From Sphaerulina vaccinii (lineage: Eukaryota > Ascomycota > Dothideomycetes > Mycosphaerellales > Mycosphaerellaceae): a stretch of DNA of 64,000 nt. The stretch's first letter is position 1. The number at the start of each line of letters is the position of its first letter. Location of the stretch: assembly GCA_022570795.1 (NCBI GenBank), contig JAKUDP010000023.1:496001-560000 (forward strand), given 5' to 3'. The notes beneath the pieces were generated by a model. It saw only the letters and a program-made list of their open reading frames with translations, made no database searches and was not told the DNA's origin. Positions 19,836 to 32,213 of this stretch are shown one piece after another. The position numbers and the translations under genes were made by a program.

Positions 19836-20126
19836 ATGGATACCACACATATGCTTTCGAACTTCCGGACTAGAATCTCAGATGATGGAGAAGAAGCTCA
19901 GTTTGGATGTTATGCTTCAGCGCAACATTGGAGACCGGGTGAAGGATGGACGCCAGAAGTGGGTAGTGAGCGGAGTTTTTTGATGGGGAATAGATATAAG
20001 GGGACTTTAGTCAAGAGTGCGGAGGGGATGTGGGGGTTTGAGAGGTTTGAGTTGTGGTGTGTTTGGAGTCAAGGAGATGTTGGTGTGTGGGATCAGAAGA
20101 GCTGGAGGGAGGGAGGAAGGAAGTGA
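19836..20126 (+). CDS. SnoaL/NTF2-like domain protein, C-terminal half only
   Basis: A 96-residue frame. The segment HMLSNFRTRISDDGEEAQF followed by YASAQHWRPGEG, GNRYKGTLVKSAEGMWGF and ERFELWCVWSQGD matches the second half of SnoaL-like (NTF2 fold) fungal proteins, which are usually about 140-160 residues. The expected N-terminal helices were not found upstream in frame, so this is a gene fragment or has an unrecognised upstream exon. The sequence after it becomes G-rich and unlike coding DNA. Confidence 0.45.
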   Translation: MDTTHMLSNFRTRISDDGEEAQFGCYASAQHWRPGEGWTPEVGSERSFLMGNRYKGTLVKSAEGMWGFERFELWCVWSQGDVGVWDQKSWREGGRK

Positions 20127-21407
20127 TTGTTGCTGGCGTTTGCGTTGTCTACGCGATCATAAGAAGCCTCGAATCACCAGAAAGGTTCGAAACAGAGATT
20201 GAGAGGTCGCGTGGGACAGGATGCGATGTGTGCTCTCCGTCGTCGCCTTGGTAACGCCACACAGCCACACTCTGTTGAGGGTTATATTCTATTGAAATTT
20301 ACCCCATAGCATATACGCCACAAGTATTGCTACTAAGAGTCCTCTTCTTGACTCGAGACAAACTTATTCTAATAAGCTCTCAGTAGAGTGATTAGTACTA
20401 CGTTGGGTGACCACTTAGGAATCTAGTGCTGCACAGATCGACATACCGCTCACTCAGCCTAGCTCTTCCCGCTCTAGAGATCACGACAATGACAAGAAGA
20501 TGCTGCGATTCTGCTCGTGAATTCATCAAATGTCAAAGTCTGGTTATCTCTTCTAGTGACTGATAAGTTCATCATTCATCGTGGGAAGACCATTCGGTGT
20601 ATATCACATTCTTTTTTTTTTTTGACTTCTACACTTCTTTTTGGACTTTGGTTTACTTCCTCTCCAACGTGAATGACCTGACTCGGGCCGCTCCACTGCC
20701 ATCATGACTTCAGCATGTGGAGATACCGTCGCCAGCCACGCTCTCCTCTCGACAAGAAGCTCCAGCTCAGTGATGCCCTCTTCTGAAATTCTCCTTCTGA
20801 CATCCTTTCCACCAGAGACCAGACACCAGACACCAGACACCATTCTTTTGTCCTTCGTAGGGTGATGAGCCTCAGGCGCCTCCCTTCCATCGCGACTCTT
20901 GCCACGCGCGACCGCCGCTGGTAAGGAACACGGCAACGCTTCCTTGAAAATCAGAACCCAGTGGGCGATTATTCATCAGCAGGTGATGAACTTCTTTGCC
21001 TTTCCAGAAGTGTATCGTGTAGCTTTCGCGGAGAGGCTCGTCGTTGTTATTATGTGAGAGGCGGTGAATGCGCCGCTGTAGGTGCGCTTGGCATTGTTGC
21101 ATTCTGGTTACCATTGTCAATAGTGGCAGTATAAAGAGGGAGAGTCATGGCACGAGCGGAAGACGCGTCAAGCAAGGCAGAAGGTCAATTCGAAGCAGTT
21201 GCTTTTCTTCTATGTTACAGAACAGAACAGTTTCAAACAGAGTGATTGCTATGAGCCCCTCCAAGGTCTCAAAGTGCAGCAGCGATGGGCATTCTTCGCC
21301 ATCGCAGCATAGTATCCTCCGTATCGCAGAGACATCGTCCAACGCCGTGAAGTAGTCGCCCCGTAGGTCTCGTTATTCGTTGCAGTCAGTCCCAAGTAAC
21401 CACCATT
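20127..21407. other. Gene-poor stretch with AT-rich segment
   Basis: About 1.3 kb. Bases 20280-20420 are AT-rich and look like degenerated repeat DNA. A run of T residues lies at 20613-20622. Frames here are low-complexity and unconvincing. The part next to 21408 is the 3' flank of the cell-wall protein gene. Confidence 0.4.
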
Positions 21408-22180
21408 CTAGAGAAGCATCATGCCGACAGCGATACCAGCCAGAGCGGCGAGAGCCTGCTTGGCGTCAAGAGCAGCGGCGCCAGCGGCGAATGGAATGAT
21501 GCTGGCAGTCGGAGCGGCGGCAATGCTCGTAGGGTGAGGCAGAACACCAGTAGAAGCGCCGGTAGCTGTGGCGAAGACAGTCGAGTTGGCGGAGCCGGTC
21601 GGGAAGAAGGCGAACGAGGAAGAGTTGCGCTGAGCGCCGATGGCATCGGCGGTGACACTCGAGGTGATGGTGCTCAAGGTCGGGAATGGAGCCACGCCGG
21701 GGCAAACGAGGTAGGCGGTGCCATTGAGCCCTGGAACGGTGTTGACGCCGACGGTCTGATTGCCAGAGACGCAATTGAAGCTGTGGGAATGTCAGCTTCA
21801 TCGAGTTCTGGTGGCGCGGAGTCGTCGAGATTTCACTTACGCGGACAAGGCCCAGGCGGTAGTGGAAGGCGCCACTGACTCGGTCGTGGGAGTGGTGGTG
21901 GCAGCCCAGGAGCTGTTGAGAGTCAGTAAAAACGCAATTCCTGACTTTCGCTCTGGGGCAAGACATACCTGACCTCAGAGGCGCAAGAGCCAGACGTGAT
22001 GGTGGTTGTGCTGGCAGTCACTGGAGCAGCCTCGGCGCCCGAAGAGACGGTGACTGTGACGGTCGCGATGGTGCTGGTGAGTGTCGTGCTGAACGTGCTG
22101 CAGGCCGACTCGGACGAGGCTTGAGCTGCAGTGGTGCTGGCGAGGCCGGCGACCAGGGCGGTGTTGTAGATGATCTGCAT
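21408..22180 (-). CDS. Ser/Thr-rich GPI-type cell-wall protein
   Basis: Three exons on the minus strand: 22180-21969, 21912-21841 and 21780-21408, with introns of 56 and 60 bp. The spliced product has 218 residues. A signal peptide (MQIIYNTALVAGLASTTAAQA) is followed by a Thr/Ser/Val-rich region with likely O-glycosylation and a few cysteines. A second domain has NxT sites (FNCVSGNQTVG, LVCPGV, NSSSF). A C-terminal hydrophobic tail (ALAALAGIAVGMMLL) fits a GPI-anchor signal. It is probably a structural cell-wall or surface mannoprotein. The family is not identified. Confidence 0.8.
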
Positions 22181-22863
22181 CTTCTTGGAGTGGTGGTTCG
22201 AGTCGTTTTGTGTTTGGTTGTCTGTGGGAGAGGAACGTGTTCTTAACGAGAGTGTCGAAGCAAGAAGTTGTCGTAAACGAATGTGGGTATTGCTTATTGT
22301 TGTTATTGTGGAAGAGAAGTTCAAGTTGAAGCTATAGAAAAGGTCAACAGCAACAGCTCGTTCCCTCACAACAAACGCGTCCTGTTCACCCTCACAAACG
22401 TCGACGCGCTTTCCAAAATTCGGGTGCTCACTTGAGCTGCCATCGAGAACCGATGCTTTGATCTCATCTACAAACACAGGTGGCACTGCAATCACGATTT
22501 GCGGCAGATGGTCTTACAATGTAACATGTTGATGAACGAGGCTCCTGCATGTTGCAGCTACAGTGTGTCCATCAAAGTAACAACAGCGGTCTGGATACGG
22601 GAGTGCGAGAGATGATTAGAGCAGCAAATGTACAGCAGAGTCGATGAGAGACGCGTGTGAGAAGCTGGAAGTGAAGTTGGAAGTCCCACGTTCTCCCTCG
22701 CTTAACATTTTGAGTTGCGCTAAGCTCGGATTCGGACAGGTCTGCCAAGAAAGTCGAAAATCGATTGGCAAGTGCGACTCTGCAAACTCCTCGACTCGAA
22801 CTTCTCCTCTCAAGCACGCCGCAATATCGATTCAGTCTCCAACAATCGACAACTTCCTTCGAA
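22181..22863. promoter_or_regulatory. Intergenic region between divergent cell-wall and rps13 genes
   Basis: About 680 bp holding the two divergent promoters. The rps13 side is pyrimidine-rich near 22780-22860, as expected for a ribosomal protein gene leader. No gene is supported. Confidence 0.4.
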
Positions 22864-23601
22864 ATGGGTCGTCTTCACAGCAACGGAAAGGGAATTTCTT
22901 CCTCGGCCATCCCATACTCGCGCGCTCCTCCAGCATGGCTCAAGACCACTCCAGAGCAGGTCGTTGACCAAATCTGCAAGCTCGCAAAGAAGGGTGCCAC
23001 TCCTTCGCAGATTGGTGTCGTCCTCCGTGACTCGCATGGTGTTGCCCAGGTCAAGATTGTCACTGGTAAGCATCACCATTCCTGAGTGAGAGTGAGGAAA
23101 GTGCGATGGACAGAAACTGACATGTGACTTCTACAGGTAACAAGATCCTTCGTATCCTCAAGGGTAACGGTATGCCAACTCCACCGCTCGTCGCGCCTGT
23201 GTGAAGAAAAGGAAAGAGCAGATGACTGCTCGGAAAAGATGGAAAACACAAATACACAACTGCCTCTGCAATGCGCATGCACATTTTACGCCTCTGCTTG
23301 GTCACAGACTGACAGAGTGACATTAGGCCTCGCACCAGAGATTCCAGAGGACCTCTACATGTTGATCAAGAAGGTGAGATACGGTCCTTGCCTCTTCCTG
23401 GTCCGCCATCATACTAACACTGCCCAGGCCGTCGCCGTCCGAAAGCACCTCGAGCGCAACCGAAAGGACAAGGACAGCAAGTTCCGCCTCATTCTCATCG
23501 AGTCCCGTATCCACCGTCTGTCCCGCTACTACAAGACCGTCGGTGCTCTTCCACCAACCTGGAGATACGAGAGCGCCACTGCCAGCACCCTCGTTGCATA
23601 A
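22864..23601 (+). CDS. rps13: 40S ribosomal protein S13 (uS15)
   Basis: Small-subunit ribosomal protein. Four exons: 22864-23065, 23137-23169, 23327-23373 and 23428-23601; introns of 71, 157 and 54 bp. The product is 151 residues, the exact length usual for eukaryotic S13. It begins MGRLHSNGKGISSSAIPYSR, contains PEQVVDQICKLAKKG, the tiny second exon supplies NKILRILKGN, and it ends with YYKTVGALPPTWRYESATA then STLVA. The clustering of introns near the 5' part is normal for fungal ribosomal protein genes. Very secure call. Confidence 0.98.
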
Positions 23602-23948
23602 GCGTGTCGCAAGACGAATCGAGATCTGGTTGTTGCATTGAGAAACGGACTACAGCATGGCGTCAAGGAGGATATCCCAACAGGCACTTCGCCTTGGAAG
23701 TATGATGAAGGCGGAAAAGAACGCCAGAAGGCCACTTTGGTAGCCACGAAATCAAGACAAGACACTTCACGCGCCATGACCACTTTTTCACCTCACTTCA
23801 CTCAGAAGTTTCTTGACTTCTTCGGCAGGTACTTTCACTTGCAGAATGTACGCGTCCCTTCCGATGCCATCTTCTCGTTTGTCTACATCTTCTACTGACA
23901 TCTACCTTCCAATGGCACTGACTATAACCACTCAAGAGTACCGCAAAC
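23602..23948. other. Intergenic, no gene recognised
   Basis: About 350 bp containing the rps13 3' flank and the promoter of the next gene. No separate feature is supported. Confidence 0.4.
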
Positions 23949-25054
23949 ATGCCTACACGAGGGACAGACAGAAGGTTCAGAAGGATGGTCAGGACCGGCA
24001 GGCGACGTACACTCATCCTGAAGCTACCCATTGGCAACTTCAATCCAGAATTGAGCACCACCGCGAATCAGGATGACTTCAGTGTGCATGATGCTGTACC
24101 TCATAGCACGCCCACGCCAGCACCACGGCCGCCTCAAATATCAGAAACACAGACAACTCCCTGCAACAAGACTGCACCGCGAGACAAGGTCCTCGACAGA
24201 TCATTCTTCACTCCCGAGAAACAGAACCTGATCAACAGCATCTCCGCCGCCATCTTCTCTGCCACCACGAACCTCATCACCTTCTTCTCTGACCTGCCAG
24301 AAGAACACATTCCCGAAGCAACCAAAGTGCTCAACTTCCTGCACACCCGCGAACTGGAAAAGCAAATCCATCAGAACATCGCCCTCCCAAGCAAGCCTCT
24401 TCAACCTCTCCACGACCCAGAAACGTTCTCAACAGCAGAACTACGCGGTTCCCTCCTGGCCACAGCTACGCGCACGAGACAACTCGCCACACTCAACGAT
24501 TTGACCAAGGGAACGCATAAACCATACCCAGAACTCAGCGATGGCAGATTGGAATGGTACTACTGCGCCGAATGCAACAATTACATCTCAAGAGTAAGAT
24601 TCACCTGCATCACCCATCCACATCCGCACCCAACGCCAACACATTCCAACTATTGCTCGAAAACCTGCTTCAACTCTCGAGTGAAGAAAGAATATGAAGA
24701 CCATGAGTGTATTTTCAGAGCTGTTGATATCAAGCACATTCCGAGGACGACTTTGCCGGAGATAGTGAATGGGAAGGAGGTTTGGTATGATTGGTAAGTG
24801 ATCGATTGAGCTTGAGCCTATTGAGGCTTGAGGCGTCCAGAGATACTCACTAATCTACAACTACTAGTGACTACTGCGATAAGGAGCTCGCAGGGAGCAG
24901 ATGGACTTGTGCTGAGGGATGTGAGAACGATGAGGACTACTGTTCTGCGAGGTGTGTCGCGAAGCAGGGGAAGAACAGAGGTTGTAAGCATGTCTTTGAA
25001 GAGATTGAGATTAGAAGCCCTGGGGGTGTTAGGCACAGGGAAGATGGAGAGTAA
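23949..25054 (+). CDS. Cysteine-rich zinc-finger-like (ZZ-type) hypothetical protein
   Basis: Two exons, 23949-24793 and 24868-25054, giving 343 residues. The N-terminus is basic (RRTLILKLP motif, common in fungal DNA-associated proteins). The C-terminal third holds paired cysteines: WYYCAECNNYISRVRFTC, NYCSKTCFNSR, and after the splice CDYCDKEL, RWTCAEGC, DYCSARCVAKQG. These read as a repeated ZZ/treble-clef-like zinc-binding module. The splice joins TG to T and creates the first Cys of CDYC, which supports the exon model. Without it the protein would end at VWYDW. Function unknown. The 74-bp intron resembles a shortened introner-like element. Confidence 0.72.
24794..24867 (+). repeat. Probable shortened introner-like intron (74 bp)
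   Basis: Begins GTAAGTGATCG, contains TTGAGCTTGAGCCTATTGAG-like sequence and ends AGAGATACTCACTAATC then AACTACTAG. The 3' block closely follows the AGATACTTGCTAAC...CTACTTCTAG block of the SDR introns. Confidence 0.5.
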
Positions 25055-25452
25055 GGGGGAGAGATGGGCGCAGGCGTTGCTCTCACGACGTAGAGACTTG
25101 CACTGGGACGGGGCTGAAGAAAGTGGTCGTTGCTGCCTCTCCGCTCTTCGGCATTGTCTACGCTGCTCGAAGCGGAGCTGTATCGCCCAGACTTCTGCGC
25201 ATGCGGACGGAGAGTGGTCTGAAGGATCAGATTCATGCTCGAGAGCTCTCTGATTCTCATTGCAATCTGTGTAACTGAGAGCAGGTACAGCGCGTGCCGG
25301 CACTCTTCATTCTACTCAAGCCTTGGGAAGGCAGAACTGGCATTGATTGATCGAATACGAGCTCGGTGTTCACGATTGACGATACTACTTCATGATTACA
25401 TTAATAGATAGCCTGCCACCAACCATTCCTGGATATCGGACAGGAAAAAACT
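25055..25452. other. Intergenic between convergent genes
   Basis: About 400 bp between the 3' ends of two convergent genes. No gene is supported. Confidence 0.4.
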
Positions 25453-27227
25453 CTAGACTACAACCCTCCACTCCGCCGTCTTGTTCATTCTCGTCCTGAC
25501 TTCATATTTCATCGACTCAGTCCTATGCTTTACAGTCCAATGCAGGTTCGGGTCGTTTTCCTGAATACATCTCCTTCTCCCGAGGTTGGCTCGAATCTTC
25601 TTCACCCACTCGTTCGTACCTTTGGGCTGTATTCTCACTTTGATCGGCCAGACTTCCAGAATCCACCAGCCCTTCGCATCTACGAGTTGGTCGTTGACGA
25701 TTTGGAGGGCATCGAAGTAGTCCTCGACTTGTTCGGGAGTCCAGTGGTCGTGCAGTGCGCCGTGTTTTTCTTCGTCCGATTCGTCATCGTGGTAGATCTT
25801 GAGGTGGTGCATTCCAAATTCGTCGTTCTTGTCGACGGGCTCTAGGAGAGAGGAGCGACGCTGGATGGGTCCCAGGGCGCCACGATGATACTTGTCCAAC
25901 ATATCAGGCGGCGGACCTCCCCTTGGCAACGGCAAGTTCTCGTACTTCGGCCAGAGCGTATGTACGTCAAGTCCCTCCTCAGCAAGCATATGCGCCTTAA
26001 AGATGATCCCCGTATCGCAATCAAAACACTGTCTGATCATCCACCGCAAAGGAATCTGTGACAGTTTATGTCTCTCGACATTCTTGACCGCTCCACCACC
26101 GACGTCTGCGTGACAGCCTGTGAACCAGACTTCGAGAACATCTGTATCGACGTAATCGCCTTCAGCACTAACTTTGTACTTCTCGTCTGTGCTGTCTTTC
26201 TGTTGGTAGCGACATGTCTTGAATTTCGCGCGTCGTTCGTCGAGAGCCATTGCGTGCCGGAAATGGACAGCTCGATGAGTTGGCGTAGAGCTGAGAGGTA
26301 GCTTACGAGGAATGAAGCCTACTGAGGCGACACTGTCGAAGACTCCGATGAAGTGGACGTTGACGGTCATGCAGAAGGTTTTCTTGAAGTCTCGGGACAT
26401 TTGCCAGCCTTCTTCTGAGTCGTCTTTGTAGTATTTGTATGCGAATTCCTAGACAACCCCCCATCAGTATCAAACCACTCACTGATACTGGTATGGTAGT
26501 ACGTACCACTTGTGATCGATTCCCAGGAGGTAAACAGCCGACTTTGTGTAACATGCCAGCGAGGCAGCGTGCTGTGTAAGCACCTCGCGAGAAACCAAAG
26601 ATGCTAATTTTATCGTTTTCGTTGAAGTTCGCCATGATGAATTTGTAGGCGTCCTTTATGTGGACTCCTAGACCTGAGCCGACGGCCATGTCCAGGCCGG
26701 CGTTGATACCATTGGAGAGACCGCCTCCATCGTAGGTGCCGATGCCGGATTGGTAGTAGGTCACCTAAGGTGGAAAGTCTTAGTAGATGCCTCTGAGGAT
26801 TGAGCTTTTGTTGTTTGGGGGGAGGCGTTGTTGAGCTACTTGTCGTAAAAGGCTCGATACATCGAGGAAAAGGCTTTTGTGATGCTGCTCACCTGGTTGG
26901 GACTTGACTTCTTCAGACAGCTGACGAAATGTACGATGTTGCTGTTGTCGCTATCGAACTGCACGAAGCCGTTAGCATTCGAGAGCAGAGCACAGCATCT
27001 CCTTTGCTCACCTGATCGCCAGTACCATCAAGGCAGACGACAATGGTCTTGCCCGGCGACTTGTAGTGGTGGGCATCCTTCACAGCTCTGATTTCTCTGG
27101 GCACCTTTGGTTGCTCGACAGACAACTTGCGAGGTTCTTGTGATGGCCAATGTTCCGTCAGTGGCGTCGCATATGTGGAGTCGGAGCTATAAACTCCATC
27201 GCCTCCGTTCATCTGTTCCAAGCCCAT
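25453..27227 (-). CDS. DUF2235 alpha/beta-hydrolase-like protein
   Basis: Four exons on the minus strand: 27227-27012, 26958-26893, 26764-26507 and 26448-25453, all junctions in phase; 511 residues. The DUF2235 pattern is complete: TIVVCLDGTGDQ, then FDSDNSNIVHFVSCLK, YYQSGIGTY, the nucleophile motif GFSRGAYTARCLAGMLHKVG, FIGVFDSVASVGF, and the WFTGCHADVGGG motif with the acid residue. The family includes fungal proteins and the bacterial type VI effector phospholipases (Tle1), so a lipase or esterase role is likely but unproven. There is no signal peptide. Intron 2 (26765-26892, 128 bp) is longer than the others. Confidence 0.9.
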
Positions 27228-30200
27228 GTTGGCAGTACTGGTGTGATATGGTTAACGATATGCTGAGGATATCGGTTGCAAAGGATTCAAGAAAGCGAAG
27301 AGGAAGCACAAGTACTTAGCTCCGCTCTGTGTGACGTGGTATGCAGATTTGAAGAAGTACGAATGGCAGCACTAGGAGGTGTCATCCTGCAGAAGCGCGA
27401 ACACCCACAACAATAATGTAGATCTTCAACCACAAGTAAGACAGCGGGTCGCAGCGCTCCATATCCGTCCCACCGACCGAGTTCAACAGATGTAGTGACC
27501 TATCAAGGACATCGATAGGTGAGAGTAGATCGTCAAGTCGCAGTAGTGGGTGTAAGTGGCGGGGCCAATGCATATGATCTGCATATCTCCCGAACCTGTT
27601 TGGGACAATGCAGAAAAGTGTAGGTTATCCTATCACGTGGAGTCGATGGAAGCGCTGAGAATGGCATTGCTTGTTCACTGCCATGCTCAAGGTGGAAGTG
27701 GTTTTCATTGCGCCTGTCTCGGATCGCGATGATCTGGTATGTCCTAGAGTGTGCGGCCTGGTGCAAAGAACGGCTTGCCATCCCCTCTACCGCTGTCGTG
27801 CTCGCCGTCGTGCTCGGAAGAACCCAGCCCTAAGACTGGAACTTATGTTCTCGATATCGACTTAACCGATTGAGAAGCAGGGAGTTGTTCGATAGGATAT
27901 ACTGGACCGCTCTCGACACACTGCGTAATGTTTCTAGTCGAAATGTGGCTAGTAAGACACCTTACTGTCGCTGTCGCAATATATCTGCGCACGGACCTGA
28001 AGCTCTGTCCGAGCACGACAGCAGTAGAGGGGATCTTGCCTGTAAGCAGTAATGAAGGCATCGTAATCCGAGACACGCCTTGAAACGGCCAGAAAGCTCT
28101 CAGGGAGGACGCCGAGTTCGAGTACAGTACGAACCATGGAGAGGGCGTAGTCGAAGCACGAGCGTGAAATGCTCCACGCAACAGAAGAGCCCTTGCATCG
28201 CCGTTGCCGTGATCGTGCAGATGTGGTCCGTAGGAGAAGCCATCGGCCATCCCGCAGCTGAACATAACAGAGAAGTCCCACTCATACGAGATTCTCAAGC
28301 CATGATTGTATTATTTGAGATGTGTGGGAATTGTCGAGTGCTTGTGTTGTTGGCTTCGAGGAGAGATTTCCACACCAGCGAAGTCGCTTTGCTTGGGCTT
28401 GGCGACTTCTCGCAGAGCCTCCCACCTCTGCTTTGCACCCAGCACGACCACTGCTTTGTAGTCCACGACAACGAACAACGATCTACGAGCACAGCGAGAC
28501 AGCCTGTACGACTACGGCATCGCTGCTGCGGATAACAGAATTTTCGGCGATGAATATCATGATGGCGCAACGAACGCCAGAAGCATGCCGCAACGAGCAA
28601 GTCCCGCCGTCGCATCTCCGTGCTTCTCGAACATGCGACGACCATATTCGAATCGGGAGAACGGATGTCGCTACGCCATCGGCCAGAACAGCACCTATCC
28701 AGGTGCACAGAGCAAGAGCCGCCGATTACACAAGTATAATGGATGAACATTCTATGGAAGAGCAGGCATACTCGCTGGCGTGCGCACGCTGTGAGTTTCT
28801 CTTCAATATGGCGGACTATTGTTTCTACGTTACGATGTGCCTGGATACCCTAAGAACTCTGGACTATGGACATGGTATGAGAAGCGTTAAGAGATACTCA
28901 GTGCAGCAATGCTAGTGGGATCAAGCTCATGGCACCTTCTGGAGATACTCAACAGAGATATATGGCCACATCGTGGACCCAACCGCGGCGCAACTGCTGA
29001 CCGATACAGCTGATAGTCTCCCCCGTTGCTATTGATACACATTATTGGAATACCGCATATTCTGGACGCGTGGGAATTGGTAGGCGGCGAACAGGTTTGG
29101 ATTTCAGTTTTTCATTTTCTATCATCGTACATCAGAAAGACGCCAACAGGCCACTCTCGTATGTCATACTGCTTTGCTGCACTTTCTATTCAACCAGGAT
29201 TTCATGCATTGGAGTGTTTTGGGCTGCGGGCATCTAACAGGCGGGCAGATTCGCAGCTCCATCGAGTGTCCTCGAACGCGGAAAGCTAGCACATGCACCA
29301 ATCCGAGAGTACGTATGCCCTGCCACTCTCTCAATCGGACAGACGCTGACCAGAGTCACAGGCGTCAGTCTCCACCTCATCCAACATTCAAGTTTCGCAG
29401 ACAAACTCTTCACTCAACCGGCTCAATTCTCTACAAGACACAAGATCAAATCGCAAATTCGCAAGCTCGCAGCCGCTCTGCGAGCATGCCATATTCTCTC
29501 CGAATACGAATGTTTTGTTCTCCGAGGAGCAAGCGGGGTGTTGAGAGTCAGCTCGGCAGCAGATTAGCTTGCGTCAGCAATACCTTGGATGGGGTGACGC
29601 CACTCTGTTTGATCGAAGCGTGCCATGAGGCTACCAATTTCGACCGCAAAGACGATATCAAGACGAGCTGAATTGCTAGGGAGCTGCGAGACGTCTCCTA
29701 TGCAGAGCGCCGGGAAGCTCGACACAAGAACCAGAACCAGAAACATGCATCGGTTGAGCCGGCTGGGCGGACAATCGCAGCATGGTGTCACCTGATAGGC
29801 TCGAAGCCTGGGGAACAGAAAACGCCAAGATATCAGCCTATCGTCCTTGACAAGCAACGAACACAACACGAAGAGTTATCTTTCGCGGTCAAGTATATAC
29901 GCGGAGTATCGAAGAGGGTGTTACAGGCTCCGAGCCCAGTTTTAAGCGCTTCACTGGCATGCGTGGCGGTCTACTTCGCAAATTCCCTCGTCAGAAATGT
30001 GAACGCACGGACGAATCCAGGAAGAACGACTGAACGCCCGCTTTCTGCTGTGAGATTTCGTTCTTCCTTCCTACACTCAACATCGACTTCATCACAACAC
30101 CAACAACGCGTCTACTCTGCATCGCCTGCACACTGCCTGGCGTCTACCGACATCATCCTCAGTCACCGGCCATCATTTGCACCGCGTCAGCATACCCATA

Positions 30201-30281
30201 CGCGTACCGACAACTCGACCATCGCGTCGCAAAACCTGCTAGTGCCAGACACACGCACGGTCGCGCAGGAACCTCGACAGC
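27228..30281. other. 3 kb gene-poor gap, possible degraded coding relic near 27.95-28.28 kb
   Basis: No frame in this stretch matches a family I know. The minus-strand frame 28281-27949 has protein-like composition (FDYALSMVRTVLELGVLPES) but lacks flanking exons, so it may be a remnant. Several competing frames on both strands are compositional. This is the largest gap in an otherwise gene-dense window. The last 200 bp, with CAACACCAACAACG and CATCATCC sequence, are probably the leader of the PWWP gene. Confidence 0.35.
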
Positions 30282-32213
30282 ATGGCGGACGATACGAGTA
30301 CCACAGCGCCCGTCGACGCGCAAGCAGTAAGTCATGTTGCCACGTCCTGTCAAGTCACGTCGTCGTTGCTGAAGCCTACACAGCCGGCCACTGCCACCGA
30401 CTCGACCGAGCCGACGACACACACCAATGGCGACTCCACAGCACCTGTAGAAGAGAAAGAGAAGAGTGAGACCGCAGCTGAGCATACCCAGTTGGAAGGG
30501 CCTGCTGCCTCAGACGAGAAGGCGCAGCAGTCCGAGTCAGCGTCTGCAGAGCCTTCAAGCGTTGCCACGCCGGCGTCTGGCAGCAAGGACAAGAAGCGCA
30601 AGTCGACTGGCGGCGTGCCAGAGCACAAGAAGAACAAGGGTTTGAACAAGAAGAAGTCGATGCCCACTCTGCGACTCGAGTGCAAGGCAGGCGAGTTCTA
30701 CTGGGCACGTCTCAAGGGATTTCCACCATGGCCATCAATCATCTGCGACGAGGAGATGCTTCCCGAGTCCCTCCTAGCCACGCGCCCGGTGAGCACAGCG
30801 CGTCCAGATGGCTCTCTGCGCGACGACTTCAAGGAAGGCGGAAAGAACGCCAAGGAGCGCACTTTCCCTATCATGTTCCTGCACACCAACGAGTTGTAAG
30901 TGACAGATTGCGGGCGCACATCTACTGATCTTCGTGCTGACCACGACCGCTATAGCCAATGGATGGTGAACACCGCGCTGACTCCTCTCGAGCCTGAAGA
31001 GTGCCTCGAACTTCCTAAGACGAAGATGACCAAGGCCTTGACAGAAGCCTACAAGGTCGCCTCTGAGGGTCATGACATCGAGTACTACAAAGACTTGCTC
31101 AGACAGCACCAGCAAGAATTGGAGGCGTATCATCAGCAAATCGCCGAACAAGAGGAGCTCATCGCAGCTCAGGCCGCTGCCAAAGCAGATGGGCTTGAGA
31201 TCGAGGGAGAGTCAGCTCCCAAGGAGAAGAAGAAGAAGGCGCCACGCAAGAGCAAGGCAGCCGACGAAGATGTTGAGATGGAGGACGCGGATGTTCCCAA
31301 GTCGACTAAGAAGCGAAAGAAGGCCGAGGAGAGCGATGCTGACACGCCAAAGGTAACCTTGCATGCTGATGATTATGGCCGACTCTCACTAACACTCACG
31401 CAGCCCAAGAAGACACCAAAGGTCACCAAGCTCAACGCACCAAGAACGCCCAATGGTGAGGCATCAGCCACCAAGAAATCCAAGCCAAAGAAGAAGGTCG
31501 TCAGCGCCCCGAAGGTCGACGAGGAAGAGAAGCCGCAGATGACCGAGGAAGAGAAATTGGCTCAACGTGAGAAGGCAGTGTTGTATCTGCGCCATCGCCT
31601 CCAGAAAGCGTTCCTTGCGCGTGATAGTACACCCAAGGAAGAAGAAATGGCTGGCATGAATGACTTCTTCAGCCAGCTTGAAGCCTACGACAACCTCGAG
31701 ACATCCATCATCCGCACGACGAAGATCCACAAGGTGCTCAAGGCCATTGTCAAGCTCGGTGCCATTCCCAGGGACGATGAGTTCAACTTCAAGAGGCGCA
31801 GCACAGCCATGCTTGAAGTCTGGAATAAGCGCATGGAAAGTGAAGCGGGTACTCAGCCAGGTGCTGAAGATAAGGAACAACCTGCTACTACTCCTGCTGC
31901 AGCAGAATCGGAGGCTCCACAGGCTAATGGTGCCGCTGAAGCTCCTACTGAGTCAAATGGAGACAGCGCCGCCAAGGAGATCGGAGAAGCTGGCACGACA
32001 CAGGCTGAGGCCGAAGAAGGCGCCGCGAAGCCTGCCGAAGGCCAAGAGATCGAGATGCAAGACGCAGAAGCTTCTGAGACGCCAGCCGAGACTCAAGCCG
32101 AGAAGAAGGCAGATAGTGCTGCCAATGGCATCGAGGAGAAGTTGGAGACAATTGTTGCTCCAGCAGAGACGAAGGCAGCTGAAGCTTCAGAGACGCCCGC
32201 TGCATCGGCCTAG
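30282..32213 (+). CDS. PWWP-domain chromatin protein (Ioc4-like)
   Basis: Four exons: 30282-30326, 30384-30895, 30956-31352, 31404-32213; about 587 residues. A low-complexity N-terminus precedes a PWWP domain (residues about 135-225) with GEFYWARLKGFPPWPSIIC and FPIMFLHTNEF-QWM. The intron at 30896 is needed to join TNEF to QWM, a standard PWWP strand. The middle is lysine-rich and acidic (nuclear), and residues about 370-470 form a helical TFIIS N-terminal/LEDGF-like bundle (LRHRLQKAFL, LEAYDNLETSIIRTTKIHKVLKAIVKLG). PWWP domains bind methylated H3K36 nucleosomes. The arrangement recalls yeast Ioc4 (ISW1b). The tail is Ala/Glu-rich. Confidence 0.88.

Noticed and set aside
20604..20936. Minus-strand frames rich in Lys, Arg and Ser
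   Set aside because: Compositional, spanning a poly-T tract and short direct repeats (CACCAGACAC); no homology pattern.
28322..28915. 197-codon plus-strand frame in the gene-poor gap
   Set aside because: Lacks an ATG near its start, has no domain pattern, and competes with an equally long minus frame.
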